From an uncultured Ruminococcus sp. (lineage in GTDB: Bacteria > Bacillota > Clostridia > Oscillospirales > CAG-272), in NCBI GenBank assembly GCA_902785485.1, contig CACZZA010000005.1:886-39705 (forward strand): a DNA stretch of 38,820 nucleotides, read 5' to 3'. The notes under the pieces were generated by a model. It made no database searches. It was not told where the DNA came from and saw only the letters and a program-made list of their open reading frames with translations. Positions 31,766-38,820 of the stretch are shown here, piece by piece. The translations under genes were made by a program, and so were the position numbers. The stretch's first letter is position 1. Each line of letters begins with the position of its first letter.

Positions 31766-33865
31766 TTACAGGATCCTAAACGATCCGAGTATCGGAGCGA
31801 TGGTGTTCGCGACGGTGGAGATCATCTTGATAAAGATGTCGAGCGCGACGCCGACAACGTCCTTACGGGTGTCGCCGACGGTGTCGCCGGTAACGGTCGC
31901 CTTGTGAGCGGCGGAGCCTTTTCCGTGCCCATCGAGCGAGCCCATCTCAACGTACTTCTTGGCGTTGTCGAAAGCGCCGCCGGAGTTGCCCATGAAGATC
32001 GCCTTCGGGATCGCGACGATCGTAGCGCCGATGAGGATGCCGCCGATGAATTCCCAACCGAAGAGGATGCCTCCGACGATCGGGACGAGGAGCGCGATGG
32101 TAGAGGGAAGGAGCATCTTGCGAAGCGCTTCTTTTGCAGCCATCTGTACGCACTTGTTGTAGTCGGGTTTGACTTTTCCTTCAAGCACGCCGGGAACGGA
32201 GAGCTGTCTGTCGCCCTCGTCAGCCATAAGACGGGCGGAGTCGATGGTGTTGTCGGTGAGCATAGCCGAGAAATATTCTATCAGCGCGCCGCCGATGATG
32301 CCGCCTGCGATGACGAGGTAATGCGAAATGTCGAGCAGAGCCTTGCCGCCCTCGAAGTTGCCGACGTACGCGACGATCAGCGAAACGGTGGCGATAGCGG
32401 CGGAGCCGATCGCGAAGCCTTTGCCGATAGCGGCGGTGGTGTTGCCTACGGAGTCGAGCTTATCGGTGATCTTGCGGACGGATTCGTCAAGGTGGCAGGA
32501 TTCCGCAAGGCCGCCGGCGTTGTCCGCGATGGGACCGAACGCGTCGATCGAAACGGTGGTGCCGACGAACGAGAGCATACCGAGCGCGGAGATCGCGATG
32601 CCGTAGATACCGCTGATGTTGCCCGAGATTATGAGAGCCGCGCCGATGATGAGTATCGGGAGCAGGCAGGAACGGGAGCCTATCGCGTCGCCCTTGGTGA
32701 TGACGAACGCTTCGCCCTCGGTCGAGATCTCAGCGAGCTTCTTGGTGGGTTTGAAATCAAACGATGTGTAGTATTCGGTGATAGCGCCGATCGCGACGCC
32801 GCTGATTATACCGAGTATCGCGGAGACCCAGGGAGAGAACCAACCGATCTTGAAGTCGACGGGAAGCTCGCCCTTACCGAACATAAGGTACGCGGAGCCG
32901 AGTCCGAGCACGACGGTCAGTCCGGCGGAAATGTAGGTCGCCATATTGAGTTCGCGGGAGGGGTTGTCGCCCATCTTGCGTACGGACGCGAAAACGAGTC
33001 CGATAAGACAGCTGAGCAGACCGCCGCCGGCGAGGAGTATCGGGAACAGGAGCGCGTTGTTGAGGTTGCCGAGTCCTCTGAACGCGGTCAGAGCGATGAC
33101 GAGCGCGGAGATGACCGTCGCGACGAAGCTCTCGAGCAGGTCGGAGCAGTTGCCGGCGATGTCGTTGACGTTATCGCCTATGAAGTCGGCGACGACGTTC
33201 GGAACGCGGCTGTCGTCCTCGGGCATATCGTGGCGGATCTTGGCGAGTATGTCGGACGAGATGTCCGCCGCCTTGGTGTAGTTGCCGCCCGCGACGCGGT
33301 TGAACATCGCTACGAGCGAGCAGCCGAGAGAATAGGTCACGAAACGCATCGTGGTCGGGTTGATACCCATTTCGGCGATCTTGATGAAGCCGCCGCCGTT
33401 CGCGCCTTCGGAAACTCCGTCGAACACGAAGTGGATGATGAGCAGACCGAGCAGACCGCACGCCTGTACGGCGAGACCGGAAATACTTCCGCCTACGAGA
33501 GCGGTACTCGTGGTCTTACCGATCGAAAGGGATTCGCGCGCTTTGTTGGCGACGCGGACGTTGGCGTAGGTAGCGGAACGCATACCGACGATACAGACGG
33601 CGCTCGACATAGCGGCGCCGAGCAGGAACGTGAGTCCCGCCGTCTTTTCGATGAACAGACTGAAAATCGCGCCGACGATTATAACGACGACCGTGACCGT
33701 CTTATATTCTGTCTTCATAAAAGTCGAGGCTCCGTCGCGGATGATCTTTGCCATCTCGGACATTTCCTCGGTGCCTTCGGGCATTTTGCGTATCCTTGCA
33801 AAGCTGAAAGCGACATAGGCGATAGCGAGCAGGACTACGCCGAGAACGATAAGGTACGCTGTCAT
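31766..33865 (-). CDS. hppA: K+-dependent membrane pyrophosphatase (ion pump)
   Basis: Couples hydrolysis of pyrophosphate to pumping of Na+ or H+. 699 residues and about 16 membrane segments. The substrate site is partly altered: the usual TKAADVGADLVGK reads TKAADISSDILAK (residues 197-209), keeping D201, D205 and K209. EDDSRVPNVVADFIGDNVNDIAG and GDTVGDTRKD are also family variants. GNTTAAIGKG (474-483) has Ala at the position that is Lys in K+-independent enzymes, so K+ stimulation is expected. AGGAGG precedes the ATG. It is expressed alone from the promoter at 33955-33983 through an 80-base structured leader. The pumped ion cannot be decided by eye. Confidence 0.93.
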   Translation of the reverse strand: MTAYLIVLGVVLLAIAYVAFSFARIRKMPEGTEEMSEMAKIIRDGASTFMKTEYKTVTVVVIIVGAIFSLFIEKTAGLTFLLGAAMSSAVCIVGMRSATYANVRVANKARESLSIGKTTSTALVGGSISGLAVQACGLLGLLIIHFVFDGVSEGANGGGFIKIAEMGINPTTMRFVTYSLGCSLVAMFNRVAGGNYTKAADISSDILAKIRHDMPEDDSRVPNVVADFIGDNVNDIAGNCSDLLESFVATVISALVIALTAFRGLGNLNNALLFPILLAGGGLLSCLIGLVFASVRKMGDNPSRELNMATYISAGLTVVLGLGSAYLMFGKGELPVDFKIGWFSPWVSAILGIISGVAIGAITEYYTSFDFKPTKKLAEISTEGEAFVITKGDAIGSRSCLLPILIIGAALIISGNISGIYGIAISALGMLSFVGTTVSIDAFGPIADNAGGLAESCHLDESVRKITDKLDSVGNTTAAIGKGFAIGSAAIATVSLIVAYVGNFEGGKALLDISHYLVIAGGIIGGALIEYFSAMLTDNTIDSARLMADEGDRQLSVPGVLEGKVKPDYNKCVQMAAKEALRKMLLPSTIALLVPIVGGILFGWEFIGGILIGATIVAIPKAIFMGNSGGAFDNAKKYVEMGSLDGHGKGSAAHKATVTGDTVGDTRKDVVGVALDIFIKMISTVANTIAPILGSFRIL

Positions 33866-33907
33866 TACATTTCCTCCTGTTATACAGCCTCTTTTTAGAA
33901 TTCCAAA

Positions 33908-33943
33908 ACGGCATTCGCTCTGAAAACAGTCCGCGAATGCCGT
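33908..33943 (-). promoter_or_regulatory. Terminator-like hairpin in the hppA leader
   Basis: Minus-strand transcript: 11-base perfect stem ACGGCATTCGC/GCGAATGCCGT with a 14-base loop, followed by TTTTGG. It lies between the hppA promoter and ATG. It could be an attenuator or a 5' stabilising hairpin; the T-run is short for full termination. Confidence 0.6.
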
Positions 33944-33954
33944 ACTGTATAGGT

Positions 33955-33983
33955 ATCATATCACAAGTCTTCCGGAATGGCAA
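33955..33983 (-). promoter_or_regulatory. Sigma-A promoter of hppA
   Basis: Minus strand: -35 TTGCCA (33983-33978), 17 bases, -10 TATGAT (33960-33955) preceded by TGA (extended). The gap 33866-34174 (309 bases) holds this promoter, the leader hairpin and the terminator at 34083-34110. The remaining AT-rich sequence shows nothing else. Confidence 0.75.
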
Positions 33984-34082
33984 GAGCAAAATGCAATTTT
34001 TTCGGCTTTTTTTGAGAAAAATAACAAAAACAGGGGTTAAAATCTTGAAATATCACATTTTTTTGTTAATATTTAAGAAAAT

Positions 34083-34110
34083 AACGCTCTAATCTTGCGA
34101 ATAGAGCGTT
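34083..34110 (-). terminator. Terminator of the four-helix protein gene
   Basis: Arms AACGCTCTA (34083-34091) and TAGAGCGTT (34102-34110), with a T-rich tract after it on the minus strand, about 65 bases past the stop at 34175. Confidence 0.7.
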
Positions 34111-34174
34111 TTATTATTGCAAATATCGTTTGACTGCGGTACCGGAATGTGAAAAATCACCTTGTATTTGGCGC

Positions 34175-34606
34175 TCACAGATAGGCGCGCGCCGCTTTTG
34201 CGAGCCTTTCTTCGCTCGAGATAAGGCGTTTTGCCGTGTCCTTCGAGCTTTCCGACGCCGCCTTATATTGATTGAGGTATCTCGAGAGAGATTTGACCCC
34301 CATATCGCACCCGTCGGTTATGAGGTCGGCTGCGGTCGCGTCCGACGGATCGATCCCTATCTTTACGTTCGTTTTGATATAAGACATCGCTTTTGCGGCG
34401 AGAGCCGGGTCTTTGCCTTCGTCGCCGAACGAGTCGAGCTCGCTCCTTATACCGCGCTCGATCTCCTCATGCTCGTCTCTCGCTTTGACGAGTTCCTCAC
34501 GAAAGGAGTCGCAGACGTGTTCAATGACGCCGTTTATCGCCTCTATCCCCATTTTCGCGCCGGAGTCGCACTCGCGAAGGAGCTTTACAGTATCCTGTTC
34601 TATCAA
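34175..34606 (-). CDS. Conserved helical protein, ferritin-like/DUF2383-type
   Basis: 143-residue, all-helical, soluble protein. It resembles a family common in gut Firmicutes with the pattern LLRECDSGAKMGIEAI near the N-terminus and DGCDMGVKSLSRYLNQYK near the C-terminus, probably a four-helix bundle like the DUF2383/PA2169 group. No confident metal-site (E-x-x-H) pairs were found, and its function is unknown. TTG 34606 is chosen because AAAGGA lies nine bases upstream and homology starts there; an ATG at 34681 would add unrelated residues. It is a single-gene unit that ends at its own terminator. Confidence 0.65.
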   Translation of the reverse strand: MIEQDTVKLLRECDSGAKMGIEAINGVIEHVCDSFREELVKARDEHEEIERGIRSELDSFGDEGKDPALAAKAMSYIKTNVKIGIDPSDATAADLITDGCDMGVKSLSRYLNQYKAASESSKDTAKRLISSEERLAKAARAYL

Positions 34607-34674
34607 GTCATCACGTCCTTTCTTTATTATTGTTGACAGAGAAAAGAAAAATATACGATTTTTGCCGATGGTAT

Positions 34675-34724
34675 TTGACAAAGTATATTCAATGTGATAT
34701 TATTTAATCAAGATCTGTTATAAT
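34675..34724 (+). promoter_or_regulatory. Tandem promoters of the lipoprotein gene
   Basis: P1: TTGACA (34675-34680), 17 bases, TATTAT (34698-34703) with TGA before it. P2: extended -10, TGT followed by TATAAT (34719-34724), no clear -35. P2 would give a leader of about 15 bases to the ATG at 34747. Confidence 0.75.
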
Positions 34725-34746
34725 GTGTAGTTCCGGGAGGCGCCTG

Positions 34747-35307
34747 ATGAAAAAAATAGTTTGCATAATAACAGCCGTTCTTTTTGCGGCGGCGCTTTTC
34801 TCGTGCTCAAAAAGTGAAAAAGAGCCTGCGGCGTCCTCTCCCGTGACCGGGACGGCGCAAGAGTCAGCGGAGCGGGAGACAGCGGTGAAAGAAAGCGGCG
34901 ACAGATTTTTCTTCGAAGGAGTCTCGCTCATACTCCCCGAAGGCTTCAAAACGGTCGAGTATCCCGCGTATACCATAGCCGTACCGTCGGATTATCCCTC
35001 AAACACCGATAATATAACCTTCGTTTCAGCCACGGACAAGGCGGAGGACTACACGCTTGACGCGCTGAAAGCTCAGATGGAGGAGATGTTCGACTCGGTT
35101 GTTGACATTTCGGTCGAAAACACGGAGACAGACGGCAAAGAAACGGTCATCTGCCGACAGACCGTGGAAATAAACGGCGCCAGTATAAAGGAGACGGTCT
35201 GTACCGTTTTCTTTGACGGCAAGTCGGTATCCTTGACTTTCGTCGACGGGTCCGGAGACTATTCCTTCGCTTTAGAGGCCTCGCTCGCGTCCGTTAAAGT
35301 CGGCTGA
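34747..35307 (+). CDS. Predicted lipoprotein, PsbP/DcrB-like
   Basis: 186-residue lipoprotein: type II signal peptide with lipobox LFSC (Cys at about residue 20), then a Ser/Pro/Thr-rich linker. A beta-alpha domain starts at VSLILPEGFKTVEYPAYTIAVPS, similar in layout to PsbP/DcrB-like clostridial lipoproteins. GGGAGG stands six bases before the ATG. Function unknown. It is 54 bases before the MATE gene, with only a CCCGGG inverted repeat (no T-run) between, so read-through is likely. Confidence 0.75.
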   Translation: MKKIVCIITAVLFAAALFSCSKSEKEPAASSPVTGTAQESAERETAVKESGDRFFFEGVSLILPEGFKTVEYPAYTIAVPSDYPSNTDNITFVSATDKAEDYTLDALKAQMEEMFDSVVDISVENTETDGKETVICRQTVEINGASIKETVCTVFFDGKSVSLTFVDGSGDYSFALEASLASVKVG

Positions 35308-35361
35308 CGTTTTATTTTGCCCGGGACCCGCCCGGGAGATCGTATATAAGAAGGTTCTTCA

Positions 35362-36756
35362 ATGGAAAAACAAACAGTCCCGCCGTCGGATGAAGCTCAG
35401 CGCGAAAAAATGCTCCGTACCCCGGTGCCGAAGCTCGTGACGCTGCTTTCGATCCCGACGGTGGCGACACAGATGATATCGATAGTTTACAACACGGCTG
35501 ACGCCTATTTCGTATCAAAAATAGACACCAACGCGTCCGCGGCGGTCGGAGTGGCGTTCAGCCTGATGTCGCTGATCCACGCGTTCGGCTACGGAGTCGG
35601 GATGGGCTGCGGCTCGCTCGTCAGCCGTCTGCTCGGTGAAAAGCGAAAAGACGAAGCGGACAGGGTGACGTCCACTGCCTGCCTCGAGGCGTTTATCCTC
35701 GGACTCACAGTCTGTGTGTTCGGTCAGATATTCCTCCGTCCTTTGATGACACTGTTCGGCTCGACGGACGCGATGCTCGACTATACCTGCGCATACGCGA
35801 GATACGTCCTCGCCGCCGCGCCTCTGATGTGCTTTACGTTCGTTCTGATCGATACGCTCAGAGCCGAAGGAAAAGCGAAGCTCTCGATGTTCGGCACGGT
35901 CGGAGGAGGCTTGCTCAACGTCGTGCTTGACCCGATCTTTATATTCAAGTTCGGGATGGGTACCGCCGGAGCGGGACTCGCTACGGCGATAAGTCAGGTG
36001 TTCACCTTTATCGTCATTATGTATTTCTACGTTTTCAAAAAGAGCATCGTCGCCCCGTCGGTCTCGAAGATATCAAAAAACGTAAAGACCTATACCGAGA
36101 TCGTGACGACCGGTATGCCGACCATCTTCCGGCAGGGACTTGCGACGCTCGCCTCGACCCTGCTCATGCGCGGAGCGTCCGCGTATTCCGAGACGCCGGA
36201 GGCGGCTATCGCCGCGATAACCGTGTCCAATAAGGTTTATCTGCTCGTAAGGAGCTTCATCCTCGGTATCGGACAGGGATTTCAACCGGTCGCGGGATAC
36301 AACTTCGGCGCGGGCGACGTCAAACGCACGAAGCAGTCGTTCTGGTTCGCGACGGGGATAGGAACGGCGGTGTGCGTACTCAGCGCCGGACTGATAGCTC
36401 TATTTCCGCAGAGCGTCATCGCGTTTTTCCGCGACGACCCGGACGTCATAAGGATAGGAGTTCCGGCGCTTCTTTACGCCTGCGCCGTCATGCCCCTCAT
36501 GGCGTTCTCGACATACGTAAATCAGCTTTTCCAGTGCCTCGGAGTCAAGTTCCCGGCGACCTTCCTCGCCTCGTGCAGGCAGGGGTTATGCTTTCTTCCG
36601 CTTATTTTCGCGCTTCCCGCGGCGTTCGGACTCGCCGGGGTCCAGGCAGCGCAGCCGGGAGCGGATCTGCTGACGTTCTTCATTTCGATACCTTTCATCG
36701 TCGTTTTTCTCAAAAAGAAACTGTATGACAGAGTTCCGAAAGGAAAGAACAAATGA
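35362..36756 (+). CDS. MATE-family multidrug/metabolite efflux transporter
   Basis: 464-residue transporter with about 12 membrane helices in two homologous halves. It exchanges organic cations, drugs or metabolites for Na+ or H+. It opens with LVTLLSIPTVATQMISIVYNTADAYFVSKI, the standard MATE N-terminus, and the second half begins EIVTTGMPTIFRQGLATLASTLL. AGAAGG precedes the ATG. Its stop overlaps the start of the following lipoprotein gene (ATGA). Substrate not predictable. Confidence 0.92.
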   Translation: MEKQTVPPSDEAQREKMLRTPVPKLVTLLSIPTVATQMISIVYNTADAYFVSKIDTNASAAVGVAFSLMSLIHAFGYGVGMGCGSLVSRLLGEKRKDEADRVTSTACLEAFILGLTVCVFGQIFLRPLMTLFGSTDAMLDYTCAYARYVLAAAPLMCFTFVLIDTLRAEGKAKLSMFGTVGGGLLNVVLDPIFIFKFGMGTAGAGLATAISQVFTFIVIMYFYVFKKSIVAPSVSKISKNVKTYTEIVTTGMPTIFRQGLATLASTLLMRGASAYSETPEAAIAAITVSNKVYLLVRSFILGIGQGFQPVAGYNFGAGDVKRTKQSFWFATGIGTAVCVLSAGLIALFPQSVIAFFRDDPDVIRIGVPALLYACAVMPLMAFSTYVNQLFQCLGVKFPATFLASCRQGLCFLPLIFALPAAFGLAGVQAAQPGADLLTFFISIPFIVVFLKKKLYDRVPKGKNK

Positions 36757-38198
36757 AAAACCTTATTCCGTTTATCTCAGTTCTGCTCGCCGCCGTCACT
36801 CTCCTTGCGTCGTGCGGCGGACAGCCGGACGCGGCGCTTCACGAAAAAAAGGAGGATGCAGCCATGCAAAAACCGTTTCCTGAAAAGATCCTGGTCGACG
36901 GCGAGGTTTTGTCTCTTGAAGAAGGAAAGACCGAATACGAATATCTCATCCCCGACGGCGACCCGTATATCCCCAAGGTGGAGGCGAGCGCCGGAGAGGG
37001 GATCTCCGTAACGGTCCGCGACGGATATATCCCGCGCGGACAAAACGAGGGCAGGGCGGAAGTGATCCTCGAAAAAGACGGGACGGAACAGACCTTTTCG
37101 GTGATATTCCGCAAGGACGCCGGGAAAGGCGTCGTGCTTCAGTACGGAGGGACGTACGTCTTCGACTGCGGCGAAGGCGCGGTTTATTCGTCGTCTGCTC
37201 CGGAATACGTGAAGGTCGGTGAAAACGGCGTCGTCCGCGCAAAAGACGTGACCGACTCTCCCGTTACAATAACCGCCGTCAAAGACGGAGAAACGAAAAC
37301 GCTCGTCATAGACCGCGTGCTTCGCGCGCGGGTCGATCTTATATTCACCGCGGGACAGTCTACCTCGCAGGGGTGCTACGACACATCTGACAAGACCGGG
37401 AAACGCATCCCGACAGAGGATCAGCACGAGCTGATCGAACGGATCGGAGACGAGGGCCAGTCTTTCGGTTTCGATATTTTCCCGAGGGCGGAAAACACGC
37501 AGGTCTATTCTCTCAAAGGACATCTGTACGACAGGGGACTGCACCTCAAACAAGGGTATGAGAATTCCATCGCGCTCGCCCTGCTCGAAAAAAAAAAAAA
37601 AAAAACTCTGTTCGTTTCGTCCGGTTTTTCCGGAGCTTCTGTCGAAGCGTGGCTCGACCCCGACGAAGACGAAGACGCCGGGCCGTACGGAAGCCATTAT
37701 CTGTATTCCGAACTGAAAAGCGGATACAAGGTCCTCGAACGCGAGATCGCAAAGCATTTCGAGATCGAGCGCAGGCTCTGCTTCTGGTGGCAGGGCGGGA
37801 CCGGGATGAGCTACGTTTACAGCAAGGAAAAAGCCGGATGGATAAAACCGTCCGACCCGGGATTTGATCCGAAAGACCTCATCACCGACGAAAAGTATTA
37901 CGAATACTTCTTACGCATACGCGATAATTTCAAGGAGGACTTCGGCGTCGAACAGTTCTTCATGATCCCCGCGAGATGCACGAAGAGCGTATGTTCCGCA
38001 GAGAACGTGAATTTGGGGATATACGTCGATCTGACTCCGGTCAGGACGGCGCACTACACGCTCTGCAACGAAGTCCCGGACGTCGCGATGATCTCTCGGC
38101 TCGTCGACTGTATGCGGCCGTATTCGTCGCCGGACAAGACGAGCGAGGGTTACGGATATATCGGCGTCGATAACACCTCTATTACTTACTTCCTTTAA
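36753..38198 (+). pseudogene. SGNH/sialate-O-acetylesterase-like lipoprotein, C-terminus replaced
   Basis: Lipoprotein (lipobox LLAS before C21) with an N-terminal beta-rich region (about 45-190) and a carbohydrate-esterase domain of the SASA/SGNH type starting LIFTAGQSTSQG, catalytic Ser at S203, and WWQGG further on. Such enzymes remove acetyl groups from sialic acid or xylan. Family members end with an Asp-x-x-His segment. Here the frame reads GYIGVDN and then becomes NTSITYFL and a stop, a read-out of the antisense strand of an ABC ATPase gene. The catalytic His is therefore lost. The true sequence ends near 38166-38174. An A18 run (37588-37605) encodes five lysines. Confidence 0.8.
37588..37605 (+). 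repeat. A18 homopolymer in the esterase gene
   Basis: Eighteen consecutive A bases within the coding sequence, encoding EKKKKK. Any change not divisible by three would shift the frame before the end of the catalytic domain. Confidence 0.95.
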
Positions 38199-38820
38199 GT
38201 TTGCCAAAGTTGTATTTGTAGAAATCGGATTAGAAAGGATTAAACCATTTCCTTTTCTATCTTCTGTTACATAGGCAAGTTTGTGTTCAATTGCTTCACG
38301 AGGAGAATTCAGTTCTACTTTTTCTCCATTCATGTACAATTCGCCTGTAATATGTGTACCATAGGATTTTCCGAAAATACTCATCATAAGTTCGGTTCGT
38401 CCGGCACCCATCAAACCGGCTACGCCAACTACTTCGCCCCTTCTTACGTTGAAGGAAACGTTATCTACGACTTTCTTTTCTTCGTAGATTGGGTGATGGC
38501 AAGTCCAGTTTTTTACTTCTAATGCGATATCTCCAATCTTTCGATCAGCAGGACGTTTCGGGAATCTGTCTGTCAGTTCACGGCCTACCATGCCCTGGAT
38601 GATTCTATCATCAGAGATGTCATCTACTCCTTTTCGTAAAGATTCGATGGTTGCACCATCTCGAAGAATCGTGATGGTATCGGCACAATATGAAATCTCA
38701 TTGATTTTATGAGAAATAATAATCGAAGTCATACCCTGCTTCTTGAATTCCAAAAGCAAGTCTAACAGAGCCTTGGAGTCATCTTCATTTAAGGAAGAAG
38801 TAGGCTCATCCAAAATCAGC
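38170..38820 (-). CDS. mmsA: Sugar ABC transporter ATPase (MmsA/GguA type), both ends missing
   Basis: Partial ATPase of the two-cassette monosaccharide importers. From the window edge it reads LILDEPTSSLNEDDSKALL (Walker B), IIISHKINEI (H-loop), then the start of the second cassette (VVDNVSFNVRRGEVVGVAGLMGAGRTELMMSIFG, with a degenerate P-loop) and AYVTEDRKGNGLIL. The gene continues beyond 38820 upstream. At its other end, similarity stops at SNRGVID (~38175), where the sequence becomes the complement of the esterase gene; roughly the last 100 or more residues are lost. The GC content is clearly lower than in the rest of the window, pointing to a different source genome, probably Lachnospiraceae-like. 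Confidence 0.85.

Noticed and set aside
31628..33898. Open frame of 756 codons on the plus strand over hppA
   Set aside because: It is fully antisense to a clear membrane pyrophosphatase, is composed mostly of Asp, Glu, Arg and Gly without domain pattern, and arises from the strong third-position GC bias of hppA.
36777..37757. 326-codon minus-strand frame over the esterase lipoprotein
   Set aside because: Antisense shadow containing a poly-Phe run created by the A18 tract.
37911..38169. Continuation of the ABC ATPase frame into the esterase region
   Set aside because: The frame stays open by chance past the junction, but the sequence is the complement of the esterase gene and loses all ATPase similarity.
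1..38820. tRNA, rRNA, CRISPR array, insertion sequence or prophage genes
   Set aside because: Intergenic gaps are short and were checked by eye; no cloverleaf, spaced direct-repeat array, transposase or integrase was seen.

Overview
The window looks like about 38.2 kb of one chromosome from a spore-forming, anaerobic, moderately GC-rich member of the Clostridia, probably a gut or rumen Oscillospirales/Christensenellales-type lineage. Evidence for this is the pro-sigma-E locus (SpoIIGA, SigE, SpoIIR), a SleB-type cortex hydrolase, RNase J and RNase M5, a K+-dependent membrane pyrophosphatase, a PflX-type radical SAM protein, and Firmicute promoters and ribosome binding sites. TTG and GTG starts are common. 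The last ~650 bases are different: they are AT-richer and carry part of a sugar ABC-transporter ATPase. That gene meets an unrelated esterase gene tail to tail, both cut at the same point (~38170). This looks like an assembly chimera or a recombination scar.

Layout. 1-2225 (minus): rnhA, a 62-residue small protein, a zeta-toxin-like ATPase and a PflX-like radical SAM protein, translationally linked. 2347-3562 (plus): GNAT acetyltransferase and a WecG/TagA glycosyltransferase, converging on a DegT/DnrJ aminotransferase (minus) that has a perfect consensus promoter. 5288-7200 (minus): nagA-nagB for N-acetylglucosamine use. 7420-9606: spoIIGA-sigE (plus), with spoIIR (minus) abutting sigE stop to stop, so the whole sigma-E activation circuit sits together. 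9973-14366 (plus): rnj, secG, rnr. 14498-19110 (minus): htrA, then an OmpR-type response regulator, a histidine kinase and the Fe-S carrier Mrp; this resembles a CssRS/HtrA-type secretion-stress module. 19330-25422 (plus): a four-gene Gld-like ABC system (ATPase, permease, GldG-like, DUF4340) and an M20 amidohydrolase. 25486-30973 (minus): DUF1934 protein, holA, rnmV, purine nucleoside phosphorylase and a large Cys-rich surface protein. 31063-31719 (plus): sleB-like hydrolase. 31766-33865 (minus): hppA with a structured leader. 34175-34606 (minus): four-helix-type protein. 34747-38198 (plus): lipoprotein, MATE transporter and the truncated esterase lipoprotein.

The genes fall into a few themes. 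The first is early mother-cell sporulation control plus germination. The second is secretion and envelope quality control (SecG, HtrA, two-component system). The third is RNA processing (RNase H, J, R, M5). The fourth is amino-sugar and cell-surface metabolism. Recurrent sequence structure includes three copies of a gene-end hairpin with a conserved distal flank (near 16-66, 5220-5271 and 14430-14480). There are also in-frame tandem repeats in secG, htrA and the ABC ATPase, and an A18 tract in the esterase gene. No tRNA, rRNA, CRISPR array or insertion sequence was seen. All functional calls come from reading motifs by eye; no database search was possible.
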